Source of the DNA: Bacillus cereus G9842
Lineage (GTDB): Bacteria > Bacillota > Bacilli > Bacillales > Bacillaceae_G
Direction: 5' to 3'
Assembly (NCBI RefSeq): GCF_000021305.1
Contig: NC_011772.1
Span: 2,704,001 to 2,768,000 of the forward strand
Length of the DNA: 64,000 nt
In this document: piece after piece, positions 9,040 through 17,516 of the stretch
How positions within the stretch are numbered: position 1 is the first letter of the stretch
Layout: each line of letters begins with the position of its first letter
Position numbers and translations under genes: made by a program
Notes under the pieces: generated by a model
What the model was told of the DNA's origin: nothing
The model's database searches: none
The model's input: only the letters and a program-made list of their open reading frames with translations

Positions 9040-9314
9040 AAAAGAGTCACCTGCTTTTCTTTATCTTTCATCTACTTCTATTATATCAATCACTTATGCG
9101 ACTTGAAAGAGATGAATAGATGCTTATTATTTTTTCATTATTCTATGTTTCTCCACCTATTTAATATGAATTAGCATCCATGTTTTATATGTTTTACAAC
9201 ATTTATAACGTAAATCCAGTAAACATGAAGAAAGAGTTTCAATTTAAATATTCATTTTATTTCCCTTTCTTGAATACTACTAATCGTATACATATAAATT
9301 CAGGAGGTTTCTAT

Positions 9315-9476
9315 ATGAAACATCATAATATGAGTTCCATCACGGCAAAAAAGAAAACAACACAACTCCAATTCTCTAATAATGATGCGTGGAAATATGA
9401 ATCATACTATAAGTACCAACCATTATTCTCTTATAAAAAGCTTTTTAATTTTCTTTCTCAACTTTTTAGATGTTAA
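9315..9476 (+). CDS. 53-residue hypothetical protein
   Basis: The frame is open further upstream, but only the ATG at 9315 has a ribosome-binding site (AGGAGG, 7 bp upstream). The product is basic and Tyr/Phe-rich (KYESYYKYQPLFSYKKLF) and ends in a lone Cys. No family is recognised. It is read divergently from recQ. Confidence 0.5.
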   Translation: MKHHNMSSITAKKKTTQLQFSNNDAWKYESYYKYQPLFSYKKLFNFLSQLFRC

Positions 9477-9590
9477 TATATGCGCAAAAAATATATCATT
9501 CGCAGAATTTTTCTCAATATTAAATGTATAGACTTACTACAATTCAGTTGTTACCATATATAATAATCTGTTGGATAAACCCCTTAAGTT

Positions 9591-9616
9591 GATCTGCTTA
9601 TATTAGCAGGTCTTTT
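9591..9616 (+). terminator. terminator after the 53-residue gene
   Basis: GATCTGCT and AGCAGGTC form a stem (one wobble) with a 6-nt loop followed by TTTTT on the plus strand. Confidence 0.65.
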
Positions 9617-9682
9617 TCATGATTACTTACTTCTACACCTCAATCTCACTTCCAAGTCTTTTTTCCATTTTATAACCATATT

Positions 9683-9725
9683 TAAATCCCAACAATTAAT
9701 GATAATCATAAATTGTTGGGATTTT
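9683..9725. terminator. 14-bp hairpin with T-tails on both sides
   Basis: AAATCCCAACAATT pairs with AATTGTTGGGATTT around a loop rich in GATAATCAT. It isolates the 53-residue gene from the structured leader that begins near 9797. Confidence 0.65.
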
Positions 9726-9796
9726 AATTGTTCACATATAATTATGCAATTCTTCTTTCTCAATACACAAAACACATTTTACTTGTTACTATGAAA

Positions 9797-10010
9797 GTAC
9801 TCCAGATGAGTTTTTGCTCATCGACATTATCTAGTTAATGGGGCCTGCCGCGGGAAGCAGGTCTCTTTGACTTTATTAAGGTCCCAATTTCATTTGGACA
9901 CATTTACCAGGTTTTTTCAAAAGAATTTTATGATAACATTACGTAGTCGAGTCCGACATCTCGGCAATACCCTTTTGAGGGTCTGTAACTTCCCTTGCAG
10001 ACCCTCTTTT
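9797..10010 (+). ncRNA. structured leader or small RNA with intrinsic terminator
   Basis: There is no gene between 9477 and 10160. On the plus strand this part holds successive hairpins: GATGAG/CTCATC; TGGGGCCT/AGGTCCCA enclosing CCTGC/GCAGG; CCGA/TCGG; and finally GAGGGTCTG/CAGACCCTC followed by TTTT (9977-10010). The final hairpin is a good terminator located 150 bp before the next gene. The layout fits a terminating regulatory leader or an independent small RNA. No known riboswitch class is recognised and no convincing promoter was found. Confidence 0.35.
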
Positions 10011-10160
10011 ACTTTATATTCAATTTATTCATATATACCACAAGATCATTCACCTAATTTCTCCAATTCAAAATTCCCTAAAAATAATCTAGGACACGTA
10101 ACTAAACATAAATCTATATCATACTTTGAGTTATACATGTTCAAAGGAGTGTTACTATTT

Positions 10161-10784
10161 ATGTATTCTTATTGGCAATCGTATTACTCCCCCTACCATA
10201 ACCCTTATGTAAACTATGATTTATCTGTACGTAACTACCGAATTAGTAAAAACGAGAATTTTTTAAAAGGGTATATGCGTTCTTTATGGGAACAACACGT
10301 CGCTTGGACGAGATTGGCTATTATAAGTATTGTATTTAATTTACCCGATGTTAACGTTACTGTTGGACGACTTCTACAAAACGCAACACATATGGGACTA
10401 TCACTTGAACCATTTTACGGTGAAGATGCAGTAAAAAAATATAGTGCATTAATTAAGGATCACTTAGTCATTGCAGCAGATCTTGTTAAAGCCGCAAAAA
10501 CTGGTGATCAAAATGCAGCTGCCGCTATAGAGAAAAAATGGTACGCTAATGGTGATGAAATCGTTGAGTTTCTTAATAACATCAACCCATATATAGGAAA
10601 AGAAGAATTCCGAAAAATGTTTTATGAACATTTAGCACTAACGAAAGCAGAAGCACTTACTTTCCTAAATAAAGATTATGAAGCAGGAGTACAACTTTAC
10701 GATAAAATTGAAAAAGAAGCATTAGAAATGGCCGACATGATAACAAACGCAATCGTAAAACAATTCCCACAAGTATTTCAATAA
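10161..10784 (+). CDS. hypothetical helical protein
   Basis: The start is the ATG at 10161 behind AAAGGAGT; the frame is open upstream through the terminator at 10010, which cannot be coding. The 207-residue product begins with a Tyr-rich tail (MYSYWQSYYSPYHNPYVNYD) and continues as long amphipathic helices (WEQHVAWTRLAIISIVFNLPD...). A helical bundle of unknown function is likely. A few database entries with this helical pattern carry an acetylglutamate kinase label (my recollection), but no kinase motif is present, so that label should not be used. Confidence 0.65.
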   Translation: MYSYWQSYYSPYHNPYVNYDLSVRNYRISKNENFLKGYMRSLWEQHVAWTRLAIISIVFNLPDVNVTVGRLLQNATHMGLSLEPFYGEDAVKKYSALIKDHLVIAADLVKAAKTGDQNAAAAIEKKWYANGDEIVEFLNNINPYIGKEEFRKMFYEHLALTKAEALTFLNKDYEAGVQLYDKIEKEALEMADMITNAIVKQFPQVFQ

Positions 10785-10961
10785 AGTGAAATGTTAATCA
10801 GAGTAGGTATTACTACTAAGTAATACTTGATAAAATAAGTCGATTCCCAAACATAAATCGGCTTATTTAACTTTCTCTCCATGATATTTCACCTCTCCTC
10901 TTTACATTTAGCTTATATCGATATATTTTATTAATATCCGTTTTTTATAGGAGGAAATAGT

Positions 10962-11318
10962 TTGATTAACGCGATTGGGCTCGTTTTTATACTTACAAAT
11001 AAACACGAGAAAAAAAAGAAAGTTTACCTAAATGAAAAATTTGCACTAATAGATATTATTGATTCTAAAGAAGTATTTGATGATGAAGGGAATCCTTTAG
11101 TAGAACTAACATGTAAATACAGTATATATTTAGATGAAAAATATTACTGTAAATCTCTCGATGATTATACTGGACAAGTATTTCCTTTCTTAAGTGCAAA
11201 AATAGGAAAAGGTCTTCTAAGAAACTTAAACTACTACTTTTCTTACGTTGATGCCTATGATAAGAAACCACCAGTTAAAGAAATAAGACCGCTGATGAAA
11301 CAAGTAACTAACAGATAG
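10962..11318 (+). CDS. hypothetical protein, 118 residues
   Basis: A TTG start behind a perfect AGGAGG. The product is small, soluble and Lys/Tyr-rich with mixed alpha/beta character (VELTCKYSIYLDEKYYCKSLDDYTG). No motif or family is recognised. It has its own terminator at 11329 and appears monocistronic. Confidence 0.65.
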   Translation: MINAIGLVFILTNKHEKKKKVYLNEKFALIDIIDSKEVFDDEGNPLVELTCKYSIYLDEKYYCKSLDDYTGQVFPFLSAKIGKGLLRNLNYYFSYVDAYDKKPPVKEIRPLMKQVTNR

Positions 11319-11328
11319 CGAAACATAC

Positions 11329-11368
11329 AAAAAAGGAAAGCATCTAGCTCTGGATGTTTTCTTTTTTA
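11329..11368 (+). terminator. terminator
   Basis: AAAAAAGGAAAGCATC pairs with GGATGTTTTCTTTTTT (some wobble) around a 7-nt loop, 10 bp after the stop at 11318. Confidence 0.7.
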
Positions 11369-11452
11369 TTGAAAACTCATTCATTCTCATCCTCTTCTAA
11401 AAGTATGTATCCAAGCATATTTTAAATTAAAAACATTGGAGGATTAGACTGA

Positions 11453-11905
11453 ATGAAATACTCAGAAACAATTATAAGTAAACGACTTCGAATGCTTAAA
11501 ATGACGGGTATGTTTTTCATGCTAGTATTAATAGCATGGATTGGATATACAAAATTACTTTATGAAAACGGATTTCTTCAAGAAAAAAAGAATTCAGTAG
11601 AAGTAATGAATACTAGCATTACAGGAGAAATAGAGCAGCTTTTTCATATAAACTTGCAAGGTTATCGAAAAACAAACCTTGATGCTGTTATAGAAGCAAG
11701 TAAAACCGATCCAAGCGAACTATCCCTAATTGAACTGGTCAACAAATCCTGCTCGCGAGATTGCATAGGTGAGCCAGTAACATATGTAAACTCAAACAAT
11801 GGATATATCTTTTATAAGGAATCTAATGGAACTAATGTAGCTATAACGGTTAAAAAGAAAGACACATGGGTAATTGTAAAGAAATCTGTTCAAGATGGAA
11901 TATAA
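11453..11905 (+). CDS. membrane-anchored hypothetical protein
   Basis: A 150-residue protein with a single N-terminal membrane anchor (MLKMTGMFFMLVLIAWIGYT, about residues 14-33) preceded by basic residues, so the C-terminal domain should be outside the cell. That domain has two close cysteines (NKSCSRDCIG) that could form a disulfide. GGAGG precedes the ATG at 11453. No family is recognised. Confidence 0.65.
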   Translation: MKYSETIISKRLRMLKMTGMFFMLVLIAWIGYTKLLYENGFLQEKKNSVEVMNTSITGEIEQLFHINLQGYRKTNLDAVIEASKTDPSELSLIELVNKSCSRDCIGEPVTYVNSNNGYIFYKESNGTNVAITVKKKDTWVIVKKSVQDGI

Positions 11906-11912
11906 CCACCCT

Positions 11913-11943
11913 AAAAAAGAGTACGTATCGTACTCTTTTTTAT
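11913..11943. terminator. bidirectional terminator
   Basis: AAAAGAGTACG-TAT-CGTACTCTTTT with A and T tracts outside. It separates two convergent genes and is usable from both sides. Confidence 0.8.
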
Positions 11944-11945
11944 TA

Positions 11946-12143
11946 TTAATACCCTTCATCTTCATCTCTACAATGGCATTTCGGTTTTGTTTTACAATGA
12001 CATTTTTCACACTCACATTTCGGTTTCTCTTTGCAACAACATTCGTGAAAATCACTGCGTTTACATCTACATCTCCCAAACATTAAATTATCCCAAAATT
12101 TATTACAATTTCGGGAATGCCCACAATGACAAGTATTCCCCAT
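11946..12143 (-). CDS. Cys/His-rich mini-protein, metallothionein-like
   Basis: A 65-residue protein with 14 cysteines and 7 histidines: CHCGHSRNC near the N-terminus, HECCCKEK in the middle and CECEKCHCKTKPKCHC at the end. AAGGAGG precedes the ATG, so it is a real gene. The dense CxC and CC pattern predicts metal binding or heavy cross-linking. A metal store or spore-associated structural protein are the plausible roles; neither is shown by the sequence. It stands alone between terminators. Confidence 0.7.
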   Translation of the reverse strand: MGNTCHCGHSRNCNKFWDNLMFGRCRCKRSDFHECCCKEKPKCECEKCHCKTKPKCHCRDEDEGY

Positions 12144-12257
12144 GGATATGCTTCCTCCTTAATAGAATTCATCATATTCTATGTTTGAAAGTATACAAAG
12201 GCTTGTTTATTAGTCTATTTTCTCCATATTATAACTAGATTTAGAAGATTACATAAA

Positions 12258-12290
12258 AATAAAAAGCCGTCACATGACGGCTTTTTATTT
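12258..12290. terminator. terminator of the GH25 lysin
   Basis: AAATAAAAAGCCGTCA-CA-TGACGGCTTTTTATTT, a nearly perfect hairpin ending 6 bp before the lysin stop codon. The T-run is on both strands. Confidence 0.8.
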
Positions 12291-12296
12291 AGCAAA

Positions 12297-13127
12297 CTAC
12301 TCTTTTGTATAAAAAAATTTAATTCCTTTCGTATCTAACCAAGCCGTTACTTTGTCCAGTTCGTTCCCTTGACGATAATCTGTCTCGAAATACACAAGTC
12401 CTTGGTTATTTCCGAGAGATATTATTTTAGAAGTATATCCAAGCTTATCCATCATTTGAATCATGTCAGGAATTAAATTTACACCAAATTCATAAGTAAC
12501 TACTTTGTTATATTTATTCACTATAATTCCAACCCCTTCTTGTTTCTTTATTGGCTCAACAGTTTGATTTATAAACCAAGCTAACGGTTTATTTCCAATT
12601 AGCTCATTTAAATCACATTTTCCGATACCAGCTACATTCCCTGTTTCTGTGTATTGCCAAATATCACATGGATACGCCGGTTTGTTACCACCATAACGAG
12701 GAATCCATACAAAATCAGAATTGACATTTGCCATTCCAAATGGAGCATACATATGATGAGCAATATATAAACCGACCTTCTTAGCTCCTAATCTACGTAA
12801 TTCATCAATAAATGCTTGTGCACCCGCTCTCATATCATTCATTGTTTTTACTTCTACGTCAGCTACCCAAACTGTGGCATTTTTTTCACCACGGTTCCAA
12901 AAGTCTCTTGCTTCTATCCGTGCATCCTCTACTGAAACGAAACGACAGAACGCATAATTACCAAACGGAATATTTCTTACTTTCATTGCTTGTACATAAT
13001 TATTATATAAAGGATCAACATAAGTTGAACCATCTTGCACACGTGCAATTACGAAATCTAATTGTGGGGCTGCGATATCCCAGTTAATATTGCCATTCCA
13101 TTTTGAAATATCTACAATGTAACCCAT
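12297..13127 (-). CDS. GH25 muramidase (endolysin-type)
   Basis: A 276-residue lysozyme of glycoside hydrolase family 25, cutting MurNAc-GlcNAc bonds of peptidoglycan. [11 protein letters not shown] (6-16) and the catalytic acidic pair in VWVADVEVK (about 87-95) are visible; [20 protein letters not shown] closes the barrel. Residues about 195-276 form a separate C-terminal module ending [19 protein letters not shown], related to the end of the amidase at 13463, so probably a shared wall-binding domain. There is no signal peptide and no holin nearby, the pattern of a phage endolysin left in, or recruited by, the chromosome. Identical translation-start contexts suggest the two lysins share history. 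Confidence 0.85.
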   Translation of the reverse strand: MGYIVDISKWNGNINWDIAAPQLDFVIARVQDGSTYVDPLYNNYVQAMKVRNIPFGNYAFCRFVSVEDARIEARDFWNRGEKNATVWVADVEVKTMNDMRAGAQAFIDELRRLGAKKVGLYIAHHMYAPFGMANVNSDFVWIPRYGGNKPAYPCDIWQYTETGNVAGIGKCDLNELIGNKPLAWFINQTVEPIKKQEGVGIIVNKYNKVVTYEFGVNLIPDMIQMMDKLGYTSKIISLGNNQGLVYFETDYRQGNELDKVTAWLDTKGIKFFYTKE

Positions 13128-13320
13128 TATTCATCATCTCCTTTTTTATTATCATATTCAGAGATTGTATTTTTTGCTCTTATCCCTTAAACAATCAAGT
13201 CAGTTTTTTAATTAGCAGTAGAGATTTTGTATTCATTGATAATGATTTAAAATTTAACTTATGTATCGAAAAATAGAATATTATTATAGATTTAAAAGAT
13301 GATTATTCAAAAAAACTAAA

Positions 13321-13366
13321 GTATATAATTAAAACCACCTTTTTGATAGGTGGTTTTAATTATATA
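13321..13366. terminator. 20-bp-arm palindromic hairpin
   Basis: Arms GTATATAATTAAAACCACCT and AGGTGGTTTTAATTATATAC are exact complements around a short loop. The 335-bp gap between the two lysin genes holds only this and the repeat at 13442. It can end the amidase transcript, but the arms are far longer than a terminator needs. Confidence 0.65.
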
Positions 13367-13441
13367 CATTGTCCATATTTGTGGTTACATAGTATATTAT
13401 CGTGAGCCATTAAAATAATAAAAGCCAACTTGTATTTTTAA

Positions 13442-13465
13442 CCCACTGATTAAAGTTTTACTTTA
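13442..13465 (-). repeat. dispersed CCCACTGATTA repeat abutting a stop codon
   Basis: CCCACTGATTAAAGTTTTAC runs into the TAA of the amidase gene. It matches the copy at 3259 at nearly every position, including the placement at the stop codon. Confidence 0.5.
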
Positions 13466-14197
13466 TCTCACATACTCATAGTACCACTTACGCGCATCTA
13501 ACCAAGCTGTAAATTTATCGATATTTCCAGCTGGATAGCCATTCGTTATAGCATAACCAATGCCATCTTTCTGAACGACAATTTGTCCATCAATACCCGC
13601 ATCAACCATCGCTTGAGCCAAAGCTTGTAAATTACTAAATGCTACACCGCCAGTTTTTACTTTGAGCAAATCCACTGTACCTCCTCCAGTTTGTCCTGTA
13701 AGAGCAAACACAATAGAATTAGCGATTTTATCAACATTCCATTTTGCCATGTCAGATTCATTATCAATAAATCCTAATTCTATAAGAATAGCAGGTGCTT
13801 TCGTCCCATTTAATACCGCTAAATCTGTACGCTGTTTTGCACCTCGATCACGCCATCCAATATCTTTTGCTAGTTGAGCTGAGATTTTAGCCGCCAAGTC
13901 TTTCTGATCATAATACAGAACCTCAACACCCTGTCCATTTCCATCGCTTGCATTAAGATGAAAAGAAATAACTAAATCCACAGCATGGGAATTGCTTTTA
14001 CGAATGATATTATTTAAATTTTGTGATTGAGTTGTTCCTACCTCGTCCGTATCGTCATAAACCGTGTGTCCTAAGGCTCTTAACTTAGCCGCCACGGCAT
14101 CTTTAACTTGCCTATCCAGAACGTGTTCTTTCCGATTCCCGAAATTAGCACCTTGAACAATACTATTATGTCCTCCGTGCAAACTATATCTAGCCAT
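13463..14197 (-). CDS. N-acetylmuramoyl-L-alanine amidase (Amidase_3), endolysin-type
   Basis: A 244-residue zinc amidase that cleaves the MurNAc-L-Ala bond. Zinc ligands are in LHGGHN (residues 6-11), the Glu of RKEHVLD (near 24) and the His of VISFHLNAS (near 80); the catalytic Glu is in ILIELGFIDN. A Gly-rich linker (TGGGTVD) leads to a C-terminal module ending NIDKFTAWLDARKWYYEYV, shared with the GH25 lysin. It has no signal peptide. It resembles phage lysins such as the Listeria PSA type more than CwlC housekeeping amidases, but no other phage gene is nearby. Confidence 0.87.
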   Translation of the reverse strand: MARYSLHGGHNSIVQGANFGNRKEHVLDRQVKDAVAAKLRALGHTVYDDTDEVGTTQSQNLNNIIRKSNSHAVDLVISFHLNASDGNGQGVEVLYYDQKDLAAKISAQLAKDIGWRDRGAKQRTDLAVLNGTKAPAILIELGFIDNESDMAKWNVDKIANSIVFALTGQTGGGTVDLLKVKTGGVAFSNLQALAQAMVDAGIDGQIVVQKDGIGYAITNGYPAGNIDKFTAWLDARKWYYEYVR

Positions 14198-14314
14198 TAT
14201 TCATCAACATCTCCTTTCTTAATATTCTATTCAAAACTTGTCTTATTGCTATTCCCACTTACAATCTTAACTGTACCCATACACCCTACATTTTCTAAAA
14301 TTGACGGCACGAAC

Positions 14315-14341
14315 AAAAAAGCATCACCCTTTCGGCGATGC
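14315..14341 (-). terminator. terminator of the DUF6884 gene
   Basis: On the minus strand GCATCGCC pairs with GGGTGATGC across GAAA, followed by TTTTTTG. It is 46 bp after the stop at 14387. Confidence 0.7.
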
Positions 14342-14386
14342 CTAAGCTCCCTAAATAAATAGAGTTTAAAATCACTGAAACTTCAC

Positions 14387-14836
14387 CTATATTTCCTCCC
14401 CTTCCTTCACAGCTTCTTTCAACCTCTGCAACATATACCCAATCCCTTTACACCCCTCTAGCGGATATGTAATCATTTCTTCTGGATATAACTTTGTCAC
14501 TACTTTTTTATGCTTTTTTCCTGCTAGTAAGACGATTTCGTCAAACTGTAATAAACTTTTATCTACCAACTGTTTTTGTAATTGCTCTATACTTATTACC
14601 TCATCGCTTTTTGAATCAAATGCAAGATCATAGTTTTCTAATACAATATCATTTGGTCTTAAAAATCCATGTTTCGCTGATAATATAACCCAGTTTTCGA
14701 AAAACATAGTTGCGTATGCCTGACATGCTTTTCCGAACGGACTAATATATACATCTTTTGCTTCCATCGGTCCGTAGTTTGAATGCTTATCCCAAATTTT
14801 CTTTTTTCCACAAGGAATTATACATAGCCTTTTCAT
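14387..14836 (-). CDS. DUF6884 family protein
   Basis: A 149-residue protein with the family hallmarks IIPCGKKKIWD (6-16), YISPFGKACQAYA, WVILSAKHGFLRP (about 48-60) and DEIVLLAGKKH (about 99-109). The family is distantly related to YaaA/DUF328-type peroxide-stress proteins and occurs in phages and bacteria; its function is unknown. GGGAG lies upstream of the ATG. Confidence 0.8.
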   Translation of the reverse strand: MKRLCIIPCGKKKIWDKHSNYGPMEAKDVYISPFGKACQAYATMFFENWVILSAKHGFLRPNDIVLENYDLAFDSKSDEVISIEQLQKQLVDKSLLQFDEIVLLAGKKHKKVVTKLYPEEMITYPLEGCKGIGYMLQRLKEAVKEGEEI

Positions 14837-15077
14837 ATATATTTCTACTCCCTTTACTTCTGTAAATAAAATTCGTTATTTTGTACATTTTTCTCTCGAA
14901 ATACTATATAATAATTCCGAAAGCTAAAATTACACATTTTACCATATACGTACTATGGATCACTCTCATTGCAAATATTATAATACCATAAAAATTTTTG
15001 CTTTTTTTCTTCAAAATATTAAATATAAATTTTAACATAAGGATGTATAGATATAATTAAAAAGGAGGTTCATAAAA

Positions 15078-15266
15078 ATGAAAAATATTATCCCTGCACT
15101 ATTAGTCTATTTTATCGTTTGCGTTATTTCCGTTATCATCCCAGCATCTGAAGGCTATAATTATGTCGGCTGGAAGTTATTTGTTGGGCAAGTGTATGCG
15201 ATACCTATTTTCTTCATTACTGCGATAATCACATTTTATATAAACAAGAAAAAATCTTACGAATAA
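15078..15266 (+). CDS. small two-helix membrane protein
   Basis: A 62-residue protein that is nearly all membrane: segment 1 about residues 5-22 (PALLVYFIVCVISVIIPA), segment 2 about 38-56 (YAIPIFFITAIITFYIN), with a KKKS C-terminal tail. It is preceded by AAAGGAGG and followed by its own terminator. No family is recognised. Confidence 0.7.
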   Translation: MKNIIPALLVYFIVCVISVIIPASEGYNYVGWKLFVGQVYAIPIFFITAIITFYINKKKSYE

Positions 15267-15273
15267 ACGATTA

Positions 15274-15301
15274 TAAGGATAGCTAACGCTATCCTTATTT
15301 T
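15274..15301. terminator. terminator between convergent genes
   Basis: AAGGATAGC-TAAC-GCTATCCTT followed by ATTTT on the plus strand; it overlaps the last codons of the oligopeptidase remnant. Confidence 0.75.
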
Positions 15302-16365
15302 AATTCGTTAATCAAATCTAAAATAGCCCTTGCAGTACTTTGTATCCTTTCTTCCGAAAAGTCAAACGCAACACCTGTATTTATATATATTTCCTGTATA
15401 GGTAAATTCCAATCTGAACTCGCTCCCTCTTTAAAGAAAGCAATCGCTTGTTCCTGATTCTCTCGATAAATTTGAAACAATTGCATCGCTCCTATTTGCG
15501 CAATTGCATATTCAATTTTATAAAAAGGAAACTGAACAAAGTGAAATGACTCGAACCAATTTCATTCTCTACTCCTGCAATATCAACTGATGAATATTGA
15601 TACCTTTTACATAGTTCAATATATTTCTCATCTCGCTCTTCTGGTGAATGGTTTGGATTTGTATAAAGCCAGTGCTGGAATACATCTCCTGAAACTGACG
15701 ATATTAATAACGATAAAGTACGATATAATTGAGCTTGCTGTACTTCTTTATAATCATCCTCTTGCGTATAAAAAATATTAAGCTTATCCATTAATAGTAA
15801 TTCAAGACTAAGGGAATAAAGTTCCGCCACCTCTTCACGAAGGTATCTTTCCTGCATACTACTTTCATTGTTAAATTGTTTATAAAAGTGAAATGCATGC
15901 CCCAATTCATGTATTAATGCATGAATCGCATAAAATGAAAAACTAAAATTAGAATAAACAAAAACGTCTTTACTATGAGATAAGGTAAAGCAAGCAGCTC
16001 CTGGTGCTTTATTTTTCCGTTCTTGTACGTCAATTAATCCCGCTTTCCTTATATGAGTAAATTCCTCATGAAAACATGAATCTGTCTTCCGCAACATTTC
16101 TTCAATTCCATCCAATAAATTAATATAATTTTCAAATGAATATTTTTGCAAATTACAAGGAGCAAGATCCCAGGGACGATACGTTTTTACATCAAGATTC
16201 TTTTTAAGAAAACTTCCTAACTGTTTCCAAATTGGTACAACACACTTTTCTATCGACTCATGAAACTTAAAACAATCTTCAATACTGTAATCTCTATTTT
16301 TTTGTTTAAAGGCATACTCACTATAATTATTAAATCCTGCATTTAATTTTCTGTTTTTTAGAGAT
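15295..16365 (-). pseudogene. M3 family oligoendopeptidase, 5'-truncated and frameshifted
   Basis: The middle of an M3 zinc peptidase is clear, with the catalytic HALIHELGHAFHF followed by YLREEVAELYSLSLELLLMD. The frame breaks near 15557: one frame ends in nonsense, while shifting by one base gives WFESFHFVQFPFYKIEYAIA and then MQLFQIYRENQEQAIAFF, the normal family C-terminus. A single missing base in ATTGG explains it. The 5' end is also gone: homology begins only about 15 bp after the ppaC terminator, and roughly 200 N-terminal residues expected for a 560-600 residue enzyme are absent. Deletion fused the gene to the ppaC 3' region. The apparent start of the residual frame is inside that terminator and is not genuine. 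Confidence 0.8.
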
Positions 16366-16402
16366 AAAAAAGGACAAGTAGCCAATCTGACTACTTGTCC
16401 TT
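16362..16402 (-). terminator. ppaC terminator
   Basis: On the minus strand AAGGACAAGTAG pairs with CTACTTGTCCTT around a 9-nt loop, followed by TTTTTATC, 25 bp after the ppaC stop. Confidence 0.85.
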
Positions 16403-16426
16403 GCTGTTTATGTGTACTCAATAAAA

Positions 16427-17356
16427 TTAAGCTTGGAATGCTTCTGTTAATACTGGTACGATTTGTTTTTTACGAGATACAACACCTTTTAATGTAGCTG
16501 TGTTGTTTTCTAGTGATACGTTGTATGCTTTCTCAACAACGTTTGCTGCTTTACCGATCGCAAGACCGACAGAATCGTTAGTTAAGATATCAGTTACAAC
16601 GAATAAGAATAGGTCTAAACCTTTTTCTTCTACTACTGCAGAAATTACTTTTTCAAGTTCCGCTTGGTGTACAAGAACGTCGTTTGTATCAACAGCGTTT
16701 ACTTGTGCGATTTCAACTTTCGCATTACCCATTTGGAATTCTTTAGCGTCAAGAGAGATTAATTGCTCCATTGTTTTTCCGCTTAAGTCAGCACCAGCTT
16801 TTAACATTTCTAAGCCGTAGCTATCAGCATCTACACCAGCGATTTCCGCTAATTCACGAGCAGCTGCTACGTCTTGTTCTGTGCAAGTTGGAGATTTGAA
16901 TAGTAAAGAATCTGAAATAATTGCAGATAACATTAAACCTGCAACTTCTTTACGAATTGTAACGCCATTTTCTTTGTACATTTTGTTTAAGATTGTAGCT
17001 GTACATCCAACTGGCTCACAACGATAGTATATAGGATCGCTTGTTTCAAAGTTAGCAATACGGTGATGGTCAATAACTTCTAACACACGAACTGATTCGA
17101 TATCGTTAGCACTTTGTTGACGCTCGTTATGGTCAACTAAAATAACGTTGTCCACTTCGCTTGCTACTGTCTCAACAAAACGCGGTCCTTCTACTTTAAA
17201 ATAGTCTAACGCAAATTGAGTTTCACCGCTGATTTCGCCTAAACGTACAGGCTCAGCATTCATTCCTAATTCTTTTTTCAATTCTGCATAAGCAATTGCA
17301 GAACAAATTGCATCTGTATCTGGGTTTTTATGCCCGAAAACTAGTACTTTTTCCAT
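16427..17356 (-). CDS. ppaC: manganese-dependent inorganic pyrophosphatase
   Basis: A 309-residue family II (DHH/DHHA2) pyrophosphatase, hydrolysing PPi to phosphate in the cytoplasm and driving biosynthesis forward. Visible motifs: [19 protein letters not shown] (Mn ligands His9, Asp13, Asp15), VILVDHNE (DHN motif), EVIDHHRI (DHH motif), [13 protein letters not shown], and the C-terminal SRKKQIVP substrate loop. The start at 17356 is chosen because GAGGTGG lies upstream of ATGGAAAAAG and the length equals B. subtilis PpaC; the frame is open upstream but lacks a binding site. Confidence 0.97.
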   Translation of the reverse strand: MEKVLVFGHKNPDTDAICSAIAYAELKKELGMNAEPVRLGEISGETQFALDYFKVEGPRFVETVASEVDNVILVDHNERQQSANDIESVRVLEVIDHHRIANFETSDPIYYRCEPVGCTATILNKMYKENGVTIRKEVAGLMLSAIISDSLLFKSPTCTEQDVAAARELAEIAGVDADSYGLEMLKAGADLSGKTMEQLISLDAKEFQMGNAKVEIAQVNAVDTNDVLVHQAELEKVISAVVEEKGLDLFLFVVTDILTNDSVGLAIGKAANVVEKAYNVSLENNTATLKGVVSRKKQIVPVLTEAFQA

Positions 17357-17469
17357 GTTTTCCACCTCTTCATGAAAAGGATATCTTAAAGAAGCAAATA
17401 TGACAATATTTAAAGCATATTTTTTTATAAATAATTGCACTTTCTTCTATATTTTTCATCATTTTCATA

Positions 17470-17498
17470 AAAAAAATCATCTAAAATGAATTAGATGA
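17470..17498 (-). terminator. terminator of the LPMO gene
   Basis: On the minus strand TCATCTAA-TTCATT-TTAGATGA followed by TTTTTTT, 19 bp after the stop at 17517. Confidence 0.75.
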
Positions 17499-17516
17499 TC
17501 GAAATATATGTTTCAA

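Noticed and set aside
9867..10160. Upstream extension of the 10161 gene
   Set aside because: The frame is open but it would run through a strong terminator (9977-10010) and has no ribosome-binding site; the ATG at 10161 has one.
13321..13366. IS element or MITE from the 20-bp inverted arms
   Set aside because: No target duplication or internal sequence; a 6-7 nt loop makes it a hairpin, more likely a terminator.
16402..16421. Apparent ATG start of the M3 peptidase reading frame
   Set aside because: It lies within and upstream of the ppaC terminator hairpin and its first residues are the hairpin translated; the real 5' end is missing.
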